DNA of 64,000 nt, taken from positions 1 through 64,000 of the forward strand of contig CAYWXG010000004.1 in assembly GCA_964462445.1 (NCBI GenBank), given 5' to 3'. This DNA comes from JAGBWK01 sp964462445. GTDB taxonomy: Bacteria; Bacteroidota; Bacteroidia; Bacteroidales; Muribaculaceae. The translations under genes were made by a program, and so were the position numbers. The notes beneath the pieces are model-generated. The model was given only the letters and a program-made list of their open reading frames with translations, was not told the DNA's origin and made no database searches. This document shows, one piece after another, positions 1 to 9,200 of the stretch (the stretch's first letter is position 1; every line of letters starts with the position of its first letter).

Positions 1-154
1 ATCGCTAATCACCAAATTTTCAACTAATTATATTTCATCGAACTCACGTTATTTACCTTGAAGGTTTTGCCTCTCCGGATAAAATTAAGTCGATGTTGAA
101 ATAAGCATCCTCTTCCCTTTTTAGACAATCAGAAACATTACTAATAATTATAAT

Positions 155-1027
155 ATGAAAACAAAACTTACCGCAATCTTAGCAATTGTGTATATCGCAT
201 CGGTTATGTTTTCGGCTCGGGCTGAAATACTACCTGCCGACACCCTCGCTGTTGTTAAAGATGCACACAGCGTGTTGGTGACACGCTCGGCTAATATGAA
301 TACTATCACTATCATGGGGCAGGGCGATGATGATGCATTCTATTATTCCTACACTTCGCAACGTGTTGACACTGAGGTAGAAGCTCCTAAAGGTGATGAC
401 GAATGGGGACTCTCTTTGCCATTCCTTCGAGAAGTTGAACGCAAAAAAAGTGAAGTTGTTTGGCTCGGGAACACACAGATTGGTATATGTATGCCAATCG
501 ATGCACCAGCCGGTTTTGACCCTTCTATCGACCTTGGTATCGGTAAGATAGTCGGAATTAAGTATACCCCTTGGAATAAAGGACCTTTCTTTTCTTTCGG
601 TGTGGGTGTCTTTGCTCAGAAGTTCACCCTTCACAACAAATCGATGTTTGACAACGTAGGGAAGTCGTTGGTGGTTATCGGGTTGCCTGAAGGTGCTCGC
701 GACTCTCATGTACGTCTTTATAATTTTGGATTTCAAATGCCATTTACAATAACACAAAATTTGTATCGTGGTTTCAGTTTGTCGGCTGGTGTAGTGATGA
801 AATTCAACACCTACACAACTGCCTCAAATAAGTATTCAATCGACAACCGAACCTATGACACATCGTTCAAAGGGCTTCAGCAACGCATATTGACATACGA
901 CATATATGGTGGCCTTGGGTGGGATAATTTCAGTTTATATTGTCGCTATTCGCCGTTAGCCCTATTCAGTAGTGGCAATGGTCCGCAGTTTGAGGTCGTT
1001 TCATTTGGTTTAAATCTTGGTTTCTAA
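155..1027 (+). CDS. Predicted outer-membrane β-barrel-type protein (tandem paralogue 1)
   Basis: A 290-aa exported protein that I cannot assign to a named family. Residues 1-23 look like a Sec signal peptide (Lys at 3 and 5, a hydrophobic core, ending ARA before Glu24). The remainder has alternating hydrophobic and aromatic stretches typical of membrane β-strands and ends in FGLNLGF, with the terminal Phe common in outer-membrane proteins. It is followed after 10 nt by a related gene. Both mature N-termini carry a DT..(S/A)VK pattern followed by a V(V/L).T strand, and both end with an SG.G.P.F.....G block. The two are probably co-transcribed and surface-located. Function is unknown. Confidence 0.75.
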   Translation: MKTKLTAILAIVYIASVMFSARAEILPADTLAVVKDAHSVLVTRSANMNTITIMGQGDDDAFYYSYTSQRVDTEVEAPKGDDEWGLSLPFLREVERKKSEVVWLGNTQIGICMPIDAPAGFDPSIDLGIGKIVGIKYTPWNKGPFFSFGVGVFAQKFTLHNKSMFDNVGKSLVVIGLPEGARDSHVRLYNFGFQMPFTITQNLYRGFSLSAGVVMKFNTYTTASNKYSIDNRTYDTSFKGLQQRILTYDIYGGLGWDNFSLYCRYSPLALFSSGNGPQFEVVSFGLNLGF

Positions 1028-1037
1028 TAAGTGGATT

Positions 1038-1952
1038 ATGAAAAAATTCATATTAACATTATCGCTTGCCGTCGTAGCTACAACCGCAGCTACAGCTAAT
1101 GAGATTAATAATAATGTTGAACCGGTTGATACTATGTTGAGCGTTAAAAACGTCAACCATGTGGTGATAACCGAAAGCCCGGAAGGTATTCGGGTAGCTG
1201 TTAAAGGATTGGATAGTGACTACCAATTTCAAAATAGCTACGTTATTCCCTACGAAGCCAACGCTGTTATTAAGTCGCAACAAGAATTCACTATGCCGTT
1301 TTCGCTCATAACCGAACGTGCTGACAATCTTATTGGCATGTTGGGTGGCTTCCACTTCGGGTTTACAGGAGCAGTCGGGGCTCCGGATTTTATGGACACT
1401 CAAATGGGTAAATCCTTTGAGATAGGACTCGATGACTTAATCTTTTATAGATATAAATTTGGCATGGCTAAGCGCAACAGTGTGCAGGTAGGAATGAGCG
1501 TTAACTGGCGCAACTATCGAATGACAGGGGAAAATCGCTTTGCAATGGCTGACGATGGCTCGGTTGTCATCACCAACTATCCTGATGCTACCAACGGCTG
1601 CTTTTCGCGCATTAAAGTATTCTCTCTCGCATTTCCCGTGTCATATGCCTATATCTCTCCGATCAAGGCTATTGGTAAATCAAATTTGGGATTTAAACTA
1701 TCGGCAATATTCAACTGGAATTCTCATGCATCAATGTTGACCAAATATGAATTGGTCGATGGCACTAAGGTTAAAGAGAACTACGACCATATAGGGCATC
1801 AAAAATTCAGTATCGACATGATGCTTAGCGTGCAAGTCGCCCCCTCTGTAAATCTATATTTCAAATATACTCCCTATGATCTTTTCAAGTCGGGTAGTGG
1901 CTCTCCTGAATTTCAAACTATCTCCACCGGCATAGCAATCGGGTGTTTTTAA
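1038..1952 (+). CDS. Predicted outer-membrane β-barrel-type protein (tandem paralogue 2)
   Basis: A 304-aa protein, counted from the ATG at 1038. An in-frame start at 1017 would overlap the upstream gene and put a non-signal stretch ahead of the Lys-Lys-Phe signal peptide, so 1038 is preferred. Residues 1-20 form a signal peptide ending in ATAN. The body resembles the preceding 290-aa protein in its opening strand (DTMLSVKN, then VVITES) and in its C-terminal block (SGSGSPEFQTISTGI, ending Cys-Phe). It is most likely a product of tandem duplication, with an unknown outer-membrane role. A clear intrinsic terminator follows 17 nt after the stop, so the pair looks like a complete two-gene unit. 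Confidence 0.75.
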   Translation: MKKFILTLSLAVVATTAATANEINNNVEPVDTMLSVKNVNHVVITESPEGIRVAVKGLDSDYQFQNSYVIPYEANAVIKSQQEFTMPFSLITERADNLIGMLGGFHFGFTGAVGAPDFMDTQMGKSFEIGLDDLIFYRYKFGMAKRNSVQVGMSVNWRNYRMTGENRFAMADDGSVVITNYPDATNGCFSRIKVFSLAFPVSYAYISPIKAIGKSNLGFKLSAIFNWNSHASMLTKYELVDGTKVKENYDHIGHQKFSIDMMLSVQVAPSVNLYFKYTPYDLFKSGSGSPEFQTISTGIAIGCF

Positions 1953-1968
1953 ACCACGATAATATAAT

Positions 1969-2011
1969 AAAACTCAGCCACTTAGTCTCATCTAAATGGC
2001 TGAGTTTTTTT
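1969..2011 (+). terminator. Intrinsic terminator after the tandem OMP pair
   Basis: The 12-bp perfect stem AAAACTCAGCCA / TGGCTGAGTTTT spans a 16-nt loop and is followed by a T-run on the plus strand. It closes the two-gene unit that begins at 155. Confidence 0.9.
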
Positions 2012-2300
2012 GTGGTAGATATCGGCACAGTAGCAAAAAGGGCGGGAATCGTGCGAAGCACGGGAAAGCGAAGCGATAGGAACCTTTAGCTCAACGAGGC
2101 TTGACCCAGTTAATAACCGCGTGGTTGAGGGCTTTAGCCCGAAACCTCCTGATAAGAGAGAAAATCCCACGCTCAGCGTCTTCTCTCTACATAAGCTACA
2201 CCGAAAGTTTCTAATTTTAAGAATCGCTAAACGTCTACTTATCCACACTACATAAATACTGATCCTATATCTTGGGAGTGTTGTGATGAGTCGCATTATC
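2012..2300. repeat. Hairpin-rich intergenic element, possible dispersed repeat
   Basis: A non-coding stretch packed with short inverted repeats: CGTGCGAAGCACG at 2050-2062, AACCGCGTGGTT at 2115-2126, GGGCTTTAGCCC at 2129-2140, and GAGAGAA/TTCTCTC at 2156-2162 and 2181-2187. The base composition is more GC-rich than the neighbouring spacers. The density of small hairpins is like REP/MITE-type intergenic elements. No second copy is visible in this window, so 'repeat' is inference. A 102-aa reading frame on the minus strand through it is probably spurious. Confidence 0.4.
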
Positions 2301-2329
2301 TGTATTTTGAAATTTCATCAGCAACTATT

Positions 2330-2367
2330 ATAAAAAATAGAGAGGGGGAACCGATTGGCTCCCCCTC
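2330..2367 (-). terminator. Intrinsic terminator of the inositol-phosphate synthase gene
   Basis: The stem GAGGGGG (2342-2348) / CCCCCTC (2361-2367) has a 12-nt loop. On the minus strand it is followed by TCTATTTTTTAT. It lies 25 nt downstream of the stop of the gene at 2393-3727. Confidence 0.85.
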
Positions 2368-2392
2368 AACACTATCTGATTTAAGAAATTGA

Positions 2393-3727
2393 TTAGTCGA
2401 TAGGTTCGTCAGCTTCGTAACCACCCATTTCGCGGATAGCGTTTTTGAGCATTACATACTGTTGGAAGAGGTGGTTAACGGGTACCTCGTTCTTAGTGTA
2501 GTCGTGCATCGGGCTCTTGAGGAAGAAGCTGAGGAAGCGCTGTGTACCGTAACGTCCGGCGCGAGCAGCAAGGTCGCTCAACAATACGAGGTCGAGGCAG
2601 AGGGGTGCAGCGAGGATAGAGTCGCGACAGAGGAAGTTAATCTTAATCTGCATGGGGTAGCCCATCCAACCGAAGATATCGATGTTGTCCCAACCTTCTT
2701 TGTCGTCGTTGCGCGGGGGATAGTAGTTGATACGTACTTTGTGGTAGTAACCATCGTGGTCGTTACCGCAACCGCCACAGTTTTGACCGTAGAGATCGGG
2801 TTGATCTTCAGCAACGAGGATTGATTCCAAAGTAGAAAGTTTAGAAACTTCTTTTGTGCGGAAGTTTGCGGGTTCGTCGAGAACGAGACCGTCGCGGTTT
2901 CCGAGGATGTTAGTTGAGAACCAACCGTTAAGACCGAGGCAACGAGTACCGATGATGGGAGCGAAACCTGATTTAACGAGAGTTTGACCTGTTTTGAAGT
3001 CTTTACCTGCGATAGGCATTTTAGTTTTTTCAGCGAGTTCCCACATTGCAGGGATGTCAACTGTAGTGTTGGGAGCACCCATGATGAAGGGAGCACCTTC
3101 AGTAAGAGCTGCGTAAGCATAGCACATAGAGGGTGCGATATTTTCGCAGTCGTTAGCTTTCATTGCAGCTTCGAGGTCAGCGAGAGTGTAGTGTACTTTT
3201 TCGTTGATGGGTACATAAACTTCAGTAGAAGCAGCCCAAAGTACTACAACACGATTAACACCGGTTTTAGCTTTGAAATCGCGGATGTCTTGACGGAGTT
3301 GCTCTGTCATGTCCCAACGATCCTTGCAAGTTTTTACGTTTTCACCGTTAAGACGTTTTGCGTAGTTGTGGTCGAAAGCAGCCTTCATGGGCACGATAGC
3401 TTCGAGCTCGTCTTTTACGGGGTTGATATCTTTTTCTTTGAGAACTTCACAGCGGATAGCTGATTCGTATGCGTTGTCGGGATATACGTCCCATGCACCG
3501 AATACGATGTCATCGAGTGATGCCATAGATACGATTTGGTCGTATTTAAGGTATTTTTTATCAGCACCTTTACCAACACGCATTTTGTCGTATTGAGTCA
3601 TTGAACCTACAGGCTTGGTGAGACCTTTGCGAGCCATCAATACACCTGTCATGAATGTTGAACTAACGGCACCAAGGCCGACAACTAAAACGCCGAGTTT
3701 GCCTTCGGCTTTTTGTACATTACTCAT
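2393..3727 (-). CDS. ino1: Inositol-3-phosphate synthase (myo-inositol-1-phosphate synthase)
   Basis: Cytoplasmic NAD-dependent enzyme that cyclises glucose-6-phosphate to inositol-3-phosphate, the first step toward phosphatidylinositol and inositol lipids in Bacteroidales. The 444-aa length fits the prokaryotic family. Residues 13-21 (VLVVGLGAVS) form the Rossmann-type NAD loop. The central block with GKDFKTGQT (catalytic Lys region) and the conserved LGLNGWFSTNILGN segment match the NAD-binding/inositol-3-phosphate synthase family. The gene stands alone with its own terminator. The rest of the inositol-lipid pathway is not nearby. A possible -7 box (TATTTTTG, minus strand 3803-3796) lies about 70 nt upstream of the ATG. 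Confidence 0.95.
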   Translation of the reverse strand: MSNVQKAEGKLGVLVVGLGAVSSTFMTGVLMARKGLTKPVGSMTQYDKMRVGKGADKKYLKYDQIVSMASLDDIVFGAWDVYPDNAYESAIRCEVLKEKDINPVKDELEAIVPMKAAFDHNYAKRLNGENVKTCKDRWDMTEQLRQDIRDFKAKTGVNRVVVLWAASTEVYVPINEKVHYTLADLEAAMKANDCENIAPSMCYAYAALTEGAPFIMGAPNTTVDIPAMWELAEKTKMPIAGKDFKTGQTLVKSGFAPIIGTRCLGLNGWFSTNILGNRDGLVLDEPANFRTKEVSKLSTLESILVAEDQPDLYGQNCGGCGNDHDGYYHKVRINYYPPRNDDKEGWDNIDIFGWMGYPMQIKINFLCRDSILAAPLCLDLVLLSDLAARAGRYGTQRFLSFFLKSPMHDYTKNEVPVNHLFQQYVMLKNAIREMGGYEADEPID

Positions 3728-4011
3728 TTTGCTATTAAAGTTTAATTGTTATTCAAATTTAAAGTTGCAATGCGGTTTTTGCAAACAAAACTTTGCAAAA
3801 ATAAGGATAGTTTTTTAAGTGTGAAATTTTTCAGTGTAAAAAATAATCATGAAATTGTTAAAATGGCATAAAATATAGCAAATATAGTAAAAATAGGTTA
3901 AAAACAGTCATTTTGGCACTTAAAATGTAATGTAATGTTAATTAAGCTATGCGGGGTAATACCGTGTTTTTTGCAAAAAATACGCTTGAGTGTGCAAAAA
4001 AATTGTAGCGA

Positions 4012-4698
4012 TTAATCGATTTGTTGAAGTTTGAGATGGGGAAAACGCAAGCCAACATAGTGCGCTACAATTTGCGCTATTGCATCGGTCGACAGTCGGG
4101 AAGTGTCAAAGCACAAATCATATGACGAGGCATCGCCCCAGCGTTTGTCGGTGTAGAAGTTATAGTAGTTGGCGCGAAGACGATTGGTGCGTTGGCGCAG
4201 TTTCTCTGCCTTTTGTCGAGATGTGATTCCGGTGCGTGACATGATGCGTTCAAGGCAACTTTCTATCGGCGCATGGACGAATATATTGACTGTAAGTGGG
4301 TGGTTGCGTAGCACATAGTTGGCGGCACGTCCTACGATGACACATGCTTCACTCGTGGCCAACCGTTGAATGACATCGGACTGTACTTGTTGAATAGAGT
4401 TGCCGGAAATTGAAGATGCATTTTGATACCATGAGATATTTCCTCCACCCAATGAGAATGATATGTCGGGGGTGGAGATGAAGCTTTGCAGATGCTCGTC
4501 GTTGTTCTCTACGATTTGTTGGTCGATACCTGCCTGCTCGGCGGCTTGGCGTAGCAACTCTTTATCATAGTATTTAATACCGAGTAGGTCGGCTATCTTT
4601 TTGCCGAGTTCTCGTCCGCCGCTTCCAAATTGTCGACCTATGGTGATTACTAATTTGTAGTCGTCGGTTGGGATTGTGTTAATGTTGTCCTTACTCAT
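4012..4698 (-). CDS. Cytidylate kinase-like family protein
   Basis: A 228-aa P-loop nucleotide kinase relative. Residues 16-29 (LVITIGRQFGSGGR) match the start of the cytidylate-kinase-like family, where GRQFGSGG is the modified P-loop. The segment beginning YYDKELL and the later AAN(Y)VLR/VHAP stretch also fit. True CMP kinase is normally encoded by a separate cmk gene. This family is common in Bacteroidales, with an unproven substrate that is probably a nucleoside monophosphate or a related small molecule. It stands alone between two minus-strand units, with about 280 nt of AT-rich spacer downstream holding no recognisable gene. Confidence 0.85.
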   Translation of the reverse strand: MSKDNINTIPTDDYKLVITIGRQFGSGGRELGKKIADLLGIKYYDKELLRQAAEQAGIDQQIVENNDEHLQSFISTPDISFSLGGGNISWYQNASSISGNSIQQVQSDVIQRLATSEACVIVGRAANYVLRNHPLTVNIFVHAPIESCLERIMSRTGITSRQKAEKLRQRTNRLRANYYNFYTDKRWGDASSYDLCFDTSRLSTDAIAQIVAHYVGLRFPHLKLQQID

Positions 4699-4849
4699 AG
4701 AGTTGTATTGTTTTGCCGTTCATGGTTGAATTTGCCACTTGGATACTTCGGTTTATGGCGGTTGATGCTACGAAAATAGTTAAAAAACGGGAAGTATACC
4801 AATTTTTATGTGATTTTTTTGCTCGTTGTAATGCTTATAATTTCTTTAG

Positions 4850-4900
4850 ATGAAAATAGAACAGGGAGCGTATCTTTGCAATACCACTCCCTGTTTTACC
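4850..4900 (-). terminator. Terminator of the xerC-hpf unit
   Basis: The inverted repeat AACAGGGAG (4860-4868) / CTCCCTGTT (4887-4895) is followed on the minus strand by TCTATTTTC. It lies about 45 nt downstream of the hpf stop. Confidence 0.7.
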
Positions 4901-4941
4901 TATTTTATACACCTAAATTTAGGTGCGCGCTTTTATGTGCT

Positions 4942-5232
4942 TTATTTGTCTTTGCGTTTTGATAGTTGGCGTTCGAGAGCATCCATTGCGCTATCTACGG
5001 CTTCCTCAAAAGTGTCGGCTGTTTTGCTTGCTACTATATCTGGTTGTTGTGGCTCTGCAATTTTGATGATTACCTCCTTGTTCATTGCTGATTCCGGTTT
5101 TACTACCTTGAGGGTTACGTCGACTGTTGCAATTGCGTCGTTACGGCGTGCCAATTTTTCTACTTTTTTGTTGATAAAAGCGGTCAAACGATCTGCGATG
5201 TCGAAATGGATGGCTTGAATACGTACTTCCAT
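4942..5232 (-). CDS. hpf: Ribosome hibernation-promoting factor (HPF/YfiA family)
   Basis: A 96-aa short-form HPF that would bind the 30S subunit near the decoding centre and inactivate ribosomes in stationary phase. The β-α-β-β-β-α pattern is visible: MEVRIQAIHFDIADRL, the LTAFINKKVEKLAR helix, and the closing DTFEEAVDSAMDALERQL helix. I place the start at 5232 because an AGGAGG precedes it within 13 nt and MEVRIQ is the canonical N-terminus. The longer in-frame start at 5268 would overlap xerC by 35 nt. The xerC stop and this ATG form TAATATG, so translation is probably coupled. Confidence 0.93.
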   Translation of the reverse strand: MEVRIQAIHFDIADRLTAFINKKVEKLARRNDAIATVDVTLKVVKPESAMNKEVIIKIAEPQQPDIVASKTADTFEEAVDSAMDALERQLSKRKDK

Positions 5233-5233
5233 A

Positions 5234-6139
5234 TTATCCTCCTTTTTTTTGTGCGCGTGGATGCGCAAGTTGATAATTTTGTTTTAATTCACGGTATGAT
5301 ATATGTGTATATATCTGAGTTGTCGAGAGTGATGTGTGCCCCAAAAGTTGCTGCACTGCATTTATATTTGCTCCATTGTTGAGCATGTCTGTTGCAAATG
5401 TGTGACGCAGCACGTGGGGAGAACGTTTTGTGGCATGAACTCCGGCATCGTCGAGAGTTTTCGATACCACATTATTAATAAGTTTGGGATAGAGTGACTC
5501 ACCGTTGGGACGCGTCAATAGATTGGGGGATGCTGAGATGCCCGCTTCTTGACGTAGTACTCGGTATTGCTCTATCATTGTTTTCAACTCTGCTCCAAAG
5601 GGAATGATTCTTTCTTTATTACGTTTACCAAGCACTTTTAGTTCACATCGCGAAGTGTCGATATTGCGGTCGAGAAGCCCTATAAGCTCGGCGCGACGAA
5701 TACCGGTGCTATATAGTAGCATAATAATCAACCGGTCGCGACATGCGATAAGGTCATTGGTGTCATATCCGCTATTGAGAAGCTGATTGATTTCCTCGGT
5801 ACGGATAAACGTTGGCAGAATTGAGGTGGGGCGAGCGATTGTGACATCAACGGCAGGATTGCGGTCTATTTCGCCTATTAGCATCATGTATTTGAATAGC
5901 GACCGTAGAGATTGGACCTTGCGACGTAGTGTCCGACGTGATTCCCCTTCTTCTGAGCGGGATGCTATCCATGATCTGACGTCGCTGTTGCTCACAGATG
6001 CCGGGTCAAACGTCTCGATATCCGCCTTCCCACAGCAGTAGCCGGCAAATTGGTTGATGTCACGAGAATAAGCCGAAACGGTGTGTGCCGAGTAATTCAG
6101 CTCACACCGTAGATATGTTAGATAACGATCGACTATCAT
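5234..6139 (-). CDS. xerC: Tyrosine recombinase XerC-type
   Basis: A 301-aa site-specific recombinase that would resolve chromosome dimers at dif together with a XerD partner. The N-terminal SAM-like core-binding domain spans about residues 1-90 and the catalytic domain about 108-290. All catalytic residues are visible: Arg148 (STGIRRAE), Lys172 (LGKRNK), His242 and Arg245 (HVLRHTFA), His268 (LLGHTSL) and the nucleophile Tyr277 (TQIYTHIS). The length and the downstream hpf neighbour argue for the housekeeping Xer protein rather than a mobile-element integrase. In many Bacteroidales I recall rpsU directly upstream of this pair. It is absent here. Confidence 0.88.
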   Translation of the reverse strand: MIVDRYLTYLRCELNYSAHTVSAYSRDINQFAGYCCGKADIETFDPASVSNSDVRSWIASRSEEGESRRTLRRKVQSLRSLFKYMMLIGEIDRNPAVDVTIARPTSILPTFIRTEEINQLLNSGYDTNDLIACRDRLIIMLLYSTGIRRAELIGLLDRNIDTSRCELKVLGKRNKERIIPFGAELKTMIEQYRVLRQEAGISASPNLLTRPNGESLYPKLINNVVSKTLDDAGVHATKRSPHVLRHTFATDMLNNGANINAVQQLLGHTSLSTTQIYTHISYRELKQNYQLAHPRAQKKGG

Positions 6140-6232
6140 ATTATCGTCTTATTTCTGCTCTTCCGACTGCCGTCATCGCTTTCGCAGTCTTGAAATTATT
6201 CACAATATCGAAAATTATTTTTAATTTTCCAA

Positions 6233-6266
6233 ATAAAAAAGGGGCAATTTTTTTATTTGCCCCTTT
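6233..6266 (-). terminator. Intrinsic terminator of the large secreted-protein gene
   Basis: The stem AAAGGGGCAA / TTGCCCCTTT encloses an AT-rich loop. On the minus strand the stem is followed by TTTTTTATTT. It lies about 25 nt past the stop of the gene ending at 6291 and separates it from xerC. Confidence 0.85.
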
Positions 6267-6290
6267 ATGCCGTTTTGTCAATTTAGTTGA

Positions 6291-9200
6291 CTATTTGATA
6301 ATCAATTTTTTATTCACGATAGCATTTTCGGTTTCTACTGCCACGATATAGTTGCCCGAAATGAGTTGTGCTACATTGATTGTTGTCTCAGTCATTCCTT
6401 CACATTCTTGTGCCAATACGCATCGACCGACAATATCGTAAAGCTTGACTGATTTAATTTCTCCTGTTGCCTCGATATTTAATACGTCGGATGTCGGGTT
6501 GGGGTAGAGACTCAATTCTACTTCTTTGTCACCGCTAATCTCTTCGATACCCGATGTATTGTCCATAAATCCGAATGGTTGGGTGCATGTTTCTCCAAAT
6601 TCGTTGGTTAACAATGCTCGCACGTATTTACCTTGGTAGCCGGTATAATCAAATTCTTTGCCCACTGCCAATACTGTGCTCTTACGAGTGTCGGGAGTTG
6701 AATTCTTGATGTCGGTAGAACTTATCCAATATACGTCGGTTGCATCGGTGTCAATAGTAATAGTATGGTTCTCAGTATCAACAACGATGTCGTTGATGCG
6801 TGGAGCTTTGGCTTGTCCGCTGCCGGCATATTCGTAAGAGAAATAGTGTGTGCCATTACGCATAGCATCTTTCAATGCTTCAACCGTAAGCTCGGGCATC
6901 AACATAAAGTTGTAATTGCGGAATAGCTGACCGGTATTGTGCATGTCGTCGCATGAATATCCCCACACGGGTGTGCCCTGTGCCATGGTAATATCAAGAA
7001 TTTGGTCCCATAGTATACGGTCGTTAGGACGTCGATTCCCTTGATTGTATACCTCCAAGCCTATCAAACTCTTGTAGGTAAGGAAGTTTTCGGCATGCCA
7101 TTCAGGCGAGTTCTTTTCTCCGGGAGTGTATTGTTTGGATAGACTCCAATATTGTCCGGGGTGATTGATGAGTTGCATGCCACCGAGTTTTTCGGTGTAG
7201 GCATATGATTCTCTGAGTGTGGCAAATTCCATCCCTTGACGACCGGTAAAGAAGTCGTTGTGGTGATTGAACTCGCTACCTCCCACTTCGTTCCATGAAT
7301 TGGTGTAGCTTTTACTCAATTCATTGCCGGGGATCGCTAACATATTCAACGATTCGGCTAAGCGATTTGATGCCATTGGGTTGAACAAATTGAATTTGTC
7401 CCAAGGATATGGATTGGCATCATGCTCTGTGAGTGCGAGAATTTTGTATCCGGCATTATAGTAATAATCCACTGTCTCATCTACTCGAAGATTGGCATCA
7501 AATGATTGTGTGGTGTGGGTGTGGAAGTTCGCTTTGTATTGGTTGATTGTTGACCAATCGATATCTGAGTAGGGGTTAACGACTACATTTTCCACATCTT
7601 CTCCGTCGAGAACCTTGATTGCTATAGTGCGATAGTCGTCCATCTCGGTTTCTCCCTTCTTCAAGCATAGTGATATGTGATAAATACCTGCTTGCAAATT
7701 GCTCATGTCCATGCTCCACTCGTCGGCGGCTACTTTTGTTAATGTTTTTGACTCATATGTGCCATAATTGTGGTTGACCTTCACGGATACTTCGGTATCG
7801 GTCAATTCGGGAATTGTTATAGTAACTTTGCTGTCTGAGCCTATATTGCAGATTGATGGAACTGCCATGAATTTTTCAACTACAACATCTGTTATGGTTT
7901 CTCCCCATTTTGTTTCTGTAATTGTTACGCTGTTGGTGAGGAAGTCATAGATGACATCTGCGGCAATGCAATCGCCACTTACATTGTACGAACCGGTGAC
8001 TGCGCCCATGTCTGAACCGCTGTTCACGCTGCCATAATTGATTGTGAAGCTCTTGTCTGTATTTAAGAACTCTGCTGTCGCTTTCACGGTATAGTTGCCG
8101 GTGATACTCATTGTGATGCTTTCGTCGGCGGTAACCAATCGGAAGGCGGCTGAATTGGCGGCTACATCTTTTACTGTTTCGTCACTCAATACTGCTACTC
8201 GATGCCATGTCGTTGTGCTTTTCTTCGAACTGAAACTGATGTTGCCACTGCTCGTTTTTAGCATCTCTCCGGTGCCGTCGGCACTGCGGGTCACGTTCCA
8301 ATAATATTGGGTCGTTACACTTGCAGGGATTTCTACGATTGCAACCTGTGCTTCTACTTCACTCCCTGATGAAATGAATTTCGTGGTATAATTGAATTTT
8401 GAATTTGCGTCATAGACTAAATCCTGACTATCAACTGCCGAAACTATAGAGTAGGACCTGTTGGCAAAATCAACTGTCGGGGTATCATCATCGCCACCTC
8501 CATCGCCACCTCCATCGCTGCTTTCTGTGATAGTAACATTGTTTGAATAGAAGTCGTATTCAATTACTGCCGAGGTGCAATTTGCTCCCACGCTGAGTTC
8601 TTCGGTGAGAGAACTTTGAATTGAACCGCTATTCACGCTTCCGAAGTAAATTTTGAATGTCTTGCTCGAACCGAATGTAACTGTTGCAGTTGACTTATAT
8701 CCTGTAGTTGGTGTCATGATTACCTCTTGAGTATCGGTAACAACGCGGAATGCCTCAGAGTTTGCCGCAATATCCTTTATCGTTTCATCAGCAAGAACTA
8801 CTACACGGAGCCATGTCGTTGTACTTTTCTTCGAACTGAATCCGATATTGCCATTTGTTGATTTCAACACATCTCCGGTGCCGTCGGCACTGCGAGCCAC
8901 GTTCCAATAGTATTTTGTCTTAACGCTCGTAGGGATTTCAATCATTGCTACTTGTGCCTCTGTTGCGACTCCTTCATATACAAAATCCGGCATGTAGGTG
9001 AATACCACATTGCTGTCGTAAACGAGGTCTTGGCTGTCGATAGCTGAAAGGAATGAATAGCTCGTTGATTGTAAGGCTGTAGCTTTTCTCGCCTTTGTTG
9101 CTTCATTCGACAATGCTACCTGTGAACCTGCATCTGCCGCATCTCCGGAAAGTAAGTAGGGGAATATTGTGCGGAATGCTTTGCCCCATGCAACATCGTT

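Noticed and set aside
1988..2296. 102-aa reading frame on the minus strand
   Set aside because: It runs through a hairpin-rich non-coding element and a terminator, and the protein is Arg/Ser/Leu-rich low quality with no family.
5234..6139. Mobile-element integrase
   Set aside because: Size, catalytic spacing and hpf coupling fit the housekeeping Xer recombinase. There are no phage or transposon genes nearby.
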